From NCBI GenBank assembly GCA_012514125.1, contig JAAZAW010000309.1, forward strand, positions 1 through 16,071: DNA of 16,071 nt. Reading direction: 5' to 3'. The notes below the pieces were generated by a model. It was not told the origin of the DNA. It did not search any database and saw only the letters and a list, made by a program, of their open reading frames with translations. The stretch is from Phycisphaerae bacterium. GTDB lineage: Bacteria; Planctomycetota; Phycisphaerae; JAAYCJ01. Position numbers and translations under genes: made by a program. Positions within the stretch are counted from its first letter, which is position 1. Each line of letters starts with the position of its first letter. Shown here piece after piece: positions 12,293 through 16,071 of this stretch.

Positions 12293-13156
12293 CTAAAATT
12301 TATCGGTAACCTTGTCGCCTTTGTGGATATCGCCCTGCCGTTGGGTGAATTCCCCGGCGGACTGTTCAGGCAGAACTTTGGTGATTTTCAATTTACCCAG
12401 ATATTGCGCACCGCGATAGACGATAAATTCCATACCGTCTTTGACGCCCTGAGCCGAGCCGATGGAGAGGCCGGCGAGGTTATCGCGAATATCGGTGATT
12501 TCACCGATAATCGGTGAATCGGAAGTCCCTGAGACCGAGGCGGGACCTGTGCCCGGAGTCTGAGACGGGGCGTTGCCGGCGGCGGTGTCCTGAACTTTGG
12601 AGCGGAGTTTTTCGACCCGATCGCTCAAGGAGAAATTCTGTTCCTTCAGGAGGCGAATCTGCTGTTCGTAGAGCTGGGCCTGAAGTTCGAGTTTTTGATT
12701 GGTTTCAGCGAGCTTGAGGTTGTCGGTCCGCAAAGCGGTGTTGTCGTTGCGAACGTTCTGAAGCTGAGTCTGAAGTTCTTTGCGTTCGGCATCCCCGGCA
12801 TTGATCATGCTGGTGAGTTGGGTGACCTGTCCGGTAAGCGAGGCGGTTTTTTGCTGTTCGGCGAGAAGCTGGTTATTAATAGCCGCCATCTGACCGGCAT
12901 TTTTCTCGGTTTGGGTGCGAAGATCGCTCAATTCTTTCTGGAGATTGGAAATCTGGCTTTGATAGTTTTCCAGGGTTACCTTGTTCAGGCTCTCCCCGGA
13001 GGAGCGAATTGCCTGTTCCTGGAGTGCCCAGGCCCGGTTATCTTGTGCCTCTTTATAATAGTTTTTGGTTTGCGAAGCAAACGCAATGACCAACATCGAA
13101 AAGGCGACGGCACAAAACGCCAGGACTACGATGAACACCTTCGTGAGCGTAGTCAA
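12293..13156 (-). CDS. Membrane-anchored coiled-coil protein with MreC-like C-terminal domain
   Basis: A 287-residue bitopic protein. One membrane helix lies at about 6-27 after a very short N-terminus. It is followed by a long coiled coil (about 55-190, rich in Gln, Leu and Asn), a Ser/Pro/Gly linker (about 191-216) and a compact beta-type domain (about 217-287). That domain has GEITDIRDNLAGLSIGSAQG and GMEFIVYRG, similar in pattern to the GVxxGxxV element of MreC and to flagellar assembly-type C-terminal domains. The overall plan (anchor, coiled coil, beta domain) copies MreC. The start codon is TTG at 13156 with AAGGAG six bases upstream; no ATG fits. It is separated by 36 bp from the 55-residue gene, then mreB and mreC follow. 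An envelope scaffold role is inferred; the exact function is unknown. Confidence 0.8.
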   Translation of the reverse strand: MTTLTKVFIVVLAFCAVAFSMLVIAFASQTKNYYKEAQDNRAWALQEQAIRSSGESLNKVTLENYQSQISNLQKELSDLRTQTEKNAGQMAAINNQLLAEQQKTASLTGQVTQLTSMINAGDAERKELQTQLQNVRNDNTALRTDNLKLAETNQKLELQAQLYEQQIRLLKEQNFSLSDRVEKLRSKVQDTAAGNAPSQTPGTGPASVSGTSDSPIIGEITDIRDNLAGLSIGSAQGVKDGMEFIVYRGAQYLGKLKITKVLPEQSAGEFTQRQGDIHKGDKVTDKF

Positions 13157-13188
13157 GGGAGGCTCCTTTCTTCATAACTCGACAAAAG

Positions 13189-13219
13189 TATGAAACGAAA
13201 AAAAGTTCAACACTGTCAA
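13189..13219 (-). promoter_or_regulatory. Possible promoter of the mreB unit
   Basis: A perfect TTGACA (13219-13214, minus strand) lies 18-19 bp from a weak TTTCAT or TTCATA box (about 13195-13189), about 30 bases before the ribosome binding site of the coiled-coil gene. It would separate the four genes ending in mreC from the STAS gene upstream. Confidence 0.4.
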
Positions 13220-13260
13220 TAAATCTATCCTCGGCCGGTTCCGGCGGTATTTTAAAACCG

Positions 13261-13286
13261 TAAGTCGTGAACAGGCAAGACTTACC
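13261..13286 (-). terminator. Possible terminator after the STAS gene
   Basis: GTAAGTC (13261-13267) and GACTTAC (13280-13286) are exact inverted arms around a 12-nt loop. On the minus strand they are followed by GGTTTTAAAAT. It lies about 80 bases past the STAS stop codon. The stem is short, so it may only attenuate read-through into the mreB unit. Confidence 0.4.
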
Positions 13287-13367
13287 GAATTTTACGAGAC
13301 TTTTGCGTTAATGCAAGAAAAAATTATATTACTATCGGTCAGTTCCTCAAAATTGTTGACCGGGGTG

Positions 13368-13718
13368 CTATTTTTTTTGGGTGTCGTCGATCTGCAATCC
13401 GGCGAGCGCGGAAGCGACGTCATCGGAAAAGTCAAATATTTTGTCCAAACCGGTAACGAGAAATACTCCCCAGACATGGGTGGAAATTCCGCAGAGTTTG
13501 AGACGGCGATCGTTCGTGATCATCACGTGTTTTCGCAGTTTCAGCAGTTTTGCAATATTTGAAGAATTTAAGAACGTCACTTCACCGAAATTGAGAACGA
13601 CATCGACATCGGTGCGTGTCTGGACGAGATCGAGGATCGCATTGATGTCTTCGGTGAATTGCGGATCATCCTGTAAATCCGCAAGTGTAATTTTTTCGGA
13701 CCATTGTTGAATCGCCAT
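13368..13718 (-). CDS. STAS-domain protein (anti-sigma factor antagonist-like)
   Basis: A 116-residue single-domain STAS protein. These are small cytoplasmic switch proteins that bind a partner (often an anti-sigma kinase) unless a serine is phosphorylated. The core reads VDVVLNFGEVTFLNSSNIAK (38-57). NSSN at 51-54 aligns with the DSSG of SpoIIAA-type proteins, so the serine is kept while the Asp and Gly neighbours are both Asn. The protein ends in a helix and a lysine tail (DDTQKK) encoded by an A8 run. I start at the ATG at 13718, with GGAG six bases upstream; a GTG at 13730 would overlap that site. No kinase or sigma factor is adjacent. It lies upstream of the mreB unit in the same direction, so a role in regulating envelope growth is possible but unproven. 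Confidence 0.82.
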   Translation of the reverse strand: MAIQQWSEKITLADLQDDPQFTEDINAILDLVQTRTDVDVVLNFGEVTFLNSSNIAKLLKLRKHVMITNDRRLKLCGISTHVWGVFLVTGLDKIFDFSDDVASALAGLQIDDTQKK

Positions 13719-13902
13719 TCTTTGCTCCACTTATGCCTTATTTCGACTTCCCCGCAGGGATGAATGGTTAAGAAAGTTCCTGACTTTCCGTTTTAATTAA
13801 ACGACCGATCATTTTAGCGAAATTCGCCGAGATTATCCATCGGATTTTATCAAAATCAGACGGAGACTTTCATGTCCCGGGCGCCGTTGACGCTTTTACA
13901 CT

Positions 13903-15600
13903 CTAAAGTTCCAGTAAACGTCGAAGTTCCTTGATCGGTTTCAAAGCCGGATCGTCCGGAGCATCCGCGGCAGGTGCGATTTGGCTTAGAATTTCCCTGG
14001 CTTTGGCCTGGTACTCGACGGAACCTTCCGGATTAAGCTTTGTTGCCTGGTACAACGCAAGGGTGTAATGCGTTCCAACGACGGATTTAAGATTGCTTCG
14101 GGCGGCATTGCGATACAAGGTCTCATATTGACTGATCATATTGTCGATCGATGAAACACGCTCTTGGTTAAGCGTTTCGAGATCGTCCTGTGACGTTTGA
14201 GCCAGAGTTTCGAGCGTTTCGGGCAATTCGGCGAATTGAGCGCTTCGTTTAAGAATCGGGACAACCGTATCAAGGTAGTTTCGTTGCATCAATTTTAATC
14301 GAGCCGTCATCAAGAGAGCGGCGGCGCGAGTTTCACCGATACTCAATTGCAGCGATTCAATGGATTTGGCTTCTTTGAGAAAAGGATCTTCGCCGTCGGT
14401 AACCTGACTGGCGGCTTCGTTGACGGCGGCGATATATTGTTTAAGATCGCTCTCGGCCTGCTGAGCATAGCGGCTTGCGGCGGACATGTCCGATCCGGCT
14501 TTGGCAAACAACGTATTGCGGGCCGAAGCGGTTTCTTCCATCTGCTGGAGATCGTTTTTCAGAACGGTGTTCAAGCGATCAAGCTCTTTGGTAAGCTGTT
14601 GCCCCTTCTGGCTGGTGATGTCCACCTGCTGTTGAAGGTTTTTGAGATACATTTCCTGTGAATCGACGGCCTGGGCGATTTTTTCCTTGCGGGTTTCGAG
14701 GAAATTTTTTTCGAAGTTGAGTTGCCTGAGGCCGGTGATATTTTCGAGTTTACGATCTCCGATCATGACCTGTTGATCTTCAGGCAGAGTCATCGGTCCG
14801 ACCGTCAGGGATTCGAGCTTCATGAGAACTTCAAACCGCTGGGTTTCAAGGTCGGCAATTTGCTTTTGGAGGTCCAGGGCCTCCTGAGCGGGAACATTGG
14901 GCTGTCTGGCGGAAAGTTCGCCAATCCGGGCAATCAGATCGTCACGTTGTTTGCCCAGATCATTAACTTTTATTTCCAAATCATTAATGACTTTTTCCAG
15001 AGCCACAAGCTGAGAATCGGTCAAGGCGGCGACTTTCTGTAAATCGGCGATGACCGCCTGGGACTGGGCAATAGCTTCGTCGAAATTTTCGGGTTTGATA
15101 AGTCCCTGCCGGCTCTTAAGATGCTCGATTTCAAGGCTGGTAAGCAGGACTTTGTTTTTTATATCCTGCGTTCGCGATTCATCTATTTTGAGCCGGTCCA
15201 TCACCACCTGGCCGCGATAGGACAACATCACGCTGGTGAGCCATTTGGTAAAAGCGGCCATTTTGGCGTCGATTTTTTTTTCGACGGGTTTATCGGCAAA
15301 TTTTTTCAGGTTTTCGAGGACCAGATCGTAATCCCGGACCTGTCGATCGCTTTCTTCGTGGATGGCCTGTAGAGCCTTTCGCGTCTGGGCGTCGTCGAAT
15401 TTGGGTTCAACGAAGCCTGAAAAGGTCACCGCATGGGAATTTCCGTAGATTTCCAGTTGAGCGATAGCCTGATCGATGGCCTGCTCGGCGGTATCGGTGT
15501 TTTTGGAAGATTCCTGTCCGCAGCCACCGAGCAGCAAGGTGACGAACGACAAAAGAAAAGCGATTACGAAAGGTTGATCTTTGTGTCTTAAATCGACCAC
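13903..15600 (-). CDS. Coiled-coil lipoprotein, unknown function
   Basis: A 565-residue exported lipoprotein. The signal has a basic start, a hydrophobic stretch (FVIAFLLSFVTLLLG) and a lipobox LGGC with the acylated cysteine at 27, followed by Gly-Gln-Glu. The mature protein is almost all helix, with predicted coiled coil in the middle (about 195-265 and 300-375, e.g. QQQVDITSQKGQQLTKELDR). The last 100 residues look like one or two TPR-like helical pairs (THYTLALYQATKLNPEGSVE). It begins with GTG at 15600, with GGAG eight bases before. It precedes the STAS gene by about 184 bp on the same strand. I do not recognise a family; a periplasmic scaffold or tether is the simplest reading. A promoter candidate is TTGACT (15720-15715) with CAAAAT (15697-15692), spacing 17; a TATAAT at 15621-15616 lies too close to the start. 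Confidence 0.82.
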   Translation of the reverse strand: MVDLRHKDQPFVIAFLLSFVTLLLGGCGQESSKNTDTAEQAIDQAIAQLEIYGNSHAVTFSGFVEPKFDDAQTRKALQAIHEESDRQVRDYDLVLENLKKFADKPVEKKIDAKMAAFTKWLTSVMLSYRGQVVMDRLKIDESRTQDIKNKVLLTSLEIEHLKSRQGLIKPENFDEAIAQSQAVIADLQKVAALTDSQLVALEKVINDLEIKVNDLGKQRDDLIARIGELSARQPNVPAQEALDLQKQIADLETQRFEVLMKLESLTVGPMTLPEDQQVMIGDRKLENITGLRQLNFEKNFLETRKEKIAQAVDSQEMYLKNLQQQVDITSQKGQQLTKELDRLNTVLKNDLQQMEETASARNTLFAKAGSDMSAASRYAQQAESDLKQYIAAVNEAASQVTDGEDPFLKEAKSIESLQLSIGETRAAALLMTARLKLMQRNYLDTVVPILKRSAQFAELPETLETLAQTSQDDLETLNQERVSSIDNMISQYETLYRNAARSNLKSVVGTHYTLALYQATKLNPEGSVEYQAKAREILSQIAPAADAPDDPALKPIKELRRLLEL

Positions 15601-15747
15601 AACCAGGTCTCCATAATTATAATGAAATCGTCAAAAATCCATTCAAGCGGTCAAGGTATCGCTAGTGCGACAGTCCAAAACGATATGGAAGATTTTGACA
15701 TGATTCAACTCCAAAGTCAACTAATTCATTCACTTATAGGAGATTTT

Positions 15748-15774
15748 ATGTGCGTGGAACAGCGGGGATTTTAA
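15748..15774 (+). other. Micro-ORF of eight codons with strong ribosome binding site
   Basis: ATAGGAGATTTT precedes an ATG at 15748 that reads MCVEQRGF and stops at TAA 15772-15774. A second short frame, MISFFIDS, starts at 15776. The ribosome binding site is better than for many real genes nearby, but the product is tiny and there is no downstream gene to attenuate except tRNA-Glu. It may be a relic or chance. Confidence 0.25.
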
Positions 15775-15798
15775 AATGATTTCTTTTTTTATCGACTC

Positions 15799-15827
15799 TT
15801 GACCGAACCGGATCGCCTACGTATGAT
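15799..15827 (+). promoter_or_regulatory. tRNA-Glu promoter
   Basis: TTGACC (15799-15804), a 17-bp spacer and TATGAT (15822-15827) form a strong sigma70-type promoter. Transcription would begin near 15834, about ten bases before the mature tRNA 5' end. Confidence 0.8.
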
Positions 15828-15843
15828 ATTCGTAGCTCTAAAC

Positions 15844-15916
15844 GCCCCCATCGTCTAGAGGCCTAGGATATCAGGTTCTCATCCTGGAGACAGGGGTTCG
15901 AATCCCCTTGGGGGTA
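15844..15916 (+). tRNA. trnE: tRNA-Glu (anticodon CUC)
   Basis: A 73-nt cloverleaf. The acceptor stem GCCCCCA/TGGGGGT is seven pairs with a G-U first pair. The D arm is the typical glutamate-tRNA form (TCGTCTAGAGGCCTAGGA). The anticodon stem CAGG/CCTG encloses the loop TTCTCAT, giving anticodon CTC. The T arm AGGGG-TTCGAAT-CCCCT is perfect. The discriminator base is A and CCA is not encoded, so it must be added by nucleotidyltransferase. It would read GAG codons. The gene is monocistronic, with its own promoter and a strong terminator five bases downstream. Confidence 0.96.
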
Positions 15917-15920
15917 ATTT

Positions 15921-15965
15921 AAAAAACCTCGTTTCTAACCCAGAAATGAGGTTTTTTTGTTTTTC
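15921..15965 (+). terminator. Strong Rho-independent terminator after tRNA-Glu
   Basis: Arms 15921-15936 and 15942-15957 form a 16-bp stem (AAAAAACCTCGTTTCT with one G-U pair) around the loop AACCC. They are followed by a long T tract (TTTTTTTGTTTTT). The symmetry of A and T runs means it would work in both directions. Confidence 0.93.
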
Positions 15966-15979
15966 ATGTCCATAATGCG

Positions 15980-16008
15980 TGTACATATCCATATTTCAAT
16001 GCTATACT
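15980..16008 (+). promoter_or_regulatory. Promoter of the right-edge gene
   Basis: TGTACA (15980-15985), a 17-bp spacer and TATACT (16003-16008), with TG one base upstream, make an extended -10 promoter. The start point would be near 16015, about 30 bases before the next ATG. Confidence 0.55.
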
Positions 16009-16046
16009 TACCTGTGTAAGATTTACTTTATAGAAAGAGTACACAG

Positions 16047-16071
16047 ATGAATGCTAGATACAAAAAAAGCA
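16047..16071 (+). CDS. Start of a gene cut by the window edge
   Basis: An ATG at 16047 opens a frame reading MNARYKKS to the end of the window. It lies about 30 bases after a plausible promoter start and has a purine-rich AGAAAGAG stretch nine or so bases upstream. Only eight residues are visible, so nothing can be said about its product, and the start codon itself is a best guess. Confidence 0.35.

Noticed and set aside
15844..15965. tRNA-Glu as an attachment site for an integrated element
   Set aside because: No integrase, no repeat of the tRNA 3' end was found in the window, and a normal terminator follows directly.

Overview
The window reads as ordinary chromosome from a Planctomycetota bacterium, most likely of the Phycisphaerae side. 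This is inferred from gene content and style and was not tested by any search. The signs are: small lipoproteins and coiled-coil membrane proteins of a planctomycete type beside mreBC; a divergent CobS-like and a DUF2617-like protein; TPR and HEAT proteins of unknown role; and lone housekeeping genes (rpmA without rplU, gyrA without gyrB). No phage, insertion sequence or CRISPR array was seen.

Layout. Bases 1-238 hold a perfect 14-bp hairpin and an eight-unit heptamer tandem repeat. Bases 239-2513 (minus) are a compact three-gene unit: CPBP-family intramembrane protease, DUF2617-like protein, CobS-like membrane protein. Divergent from it, across 57 bp, is a plus-strand HhH-GPD DNA glycosylase (2571-3248) with a good terminator. 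rpmA (L27) lies alone on the minus strand (3393-3647) with a near-consensus promoter. A 743-bp gap without a convincing gene follows. It carries an outward promoter, two copies of a TTTTGTACAAAA palindrome and the gyrA promoter. gyrA occupies 4391-6925 (plus). Convergent to it is a coupled pair on the minus strand: a HEAT-repeat protein and a 71-residue lipoprotein.

After a roughly 430-bp gap, a 553-residue TPR protein (8235-9896, plus) converges on a long minus-strand block. Read in transcription order this block is: coiled-coil lipoprotein (15600-13903), STAS-domain protein (13718-13368), membrane-anchored coiled-coil protein with an MreC-like tail domain (13156-12293), a 55-residue single-pass membrane protein (12256-12089), mreB and mreC. 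The last four look like one cell-shape or envelope unit built around MreB. The right end has a tRNA-Glu(CUC) with its own promoter and a strong terminator, then the promoter and first codons of a gene that runs off the window.

The points most worth a second look are: the mreBC-linked set with its 55-residue protein and MreC-like partner; a heptamer repeat (GAAGTTN in the sense direction) that recurs at gene 3' ends and even forms the gyrA stop codon; the paired palindromes in the gyrA leader; and a glycosylase that has lost both the lyase lysine and the fourth iron-sulfur cysteine.
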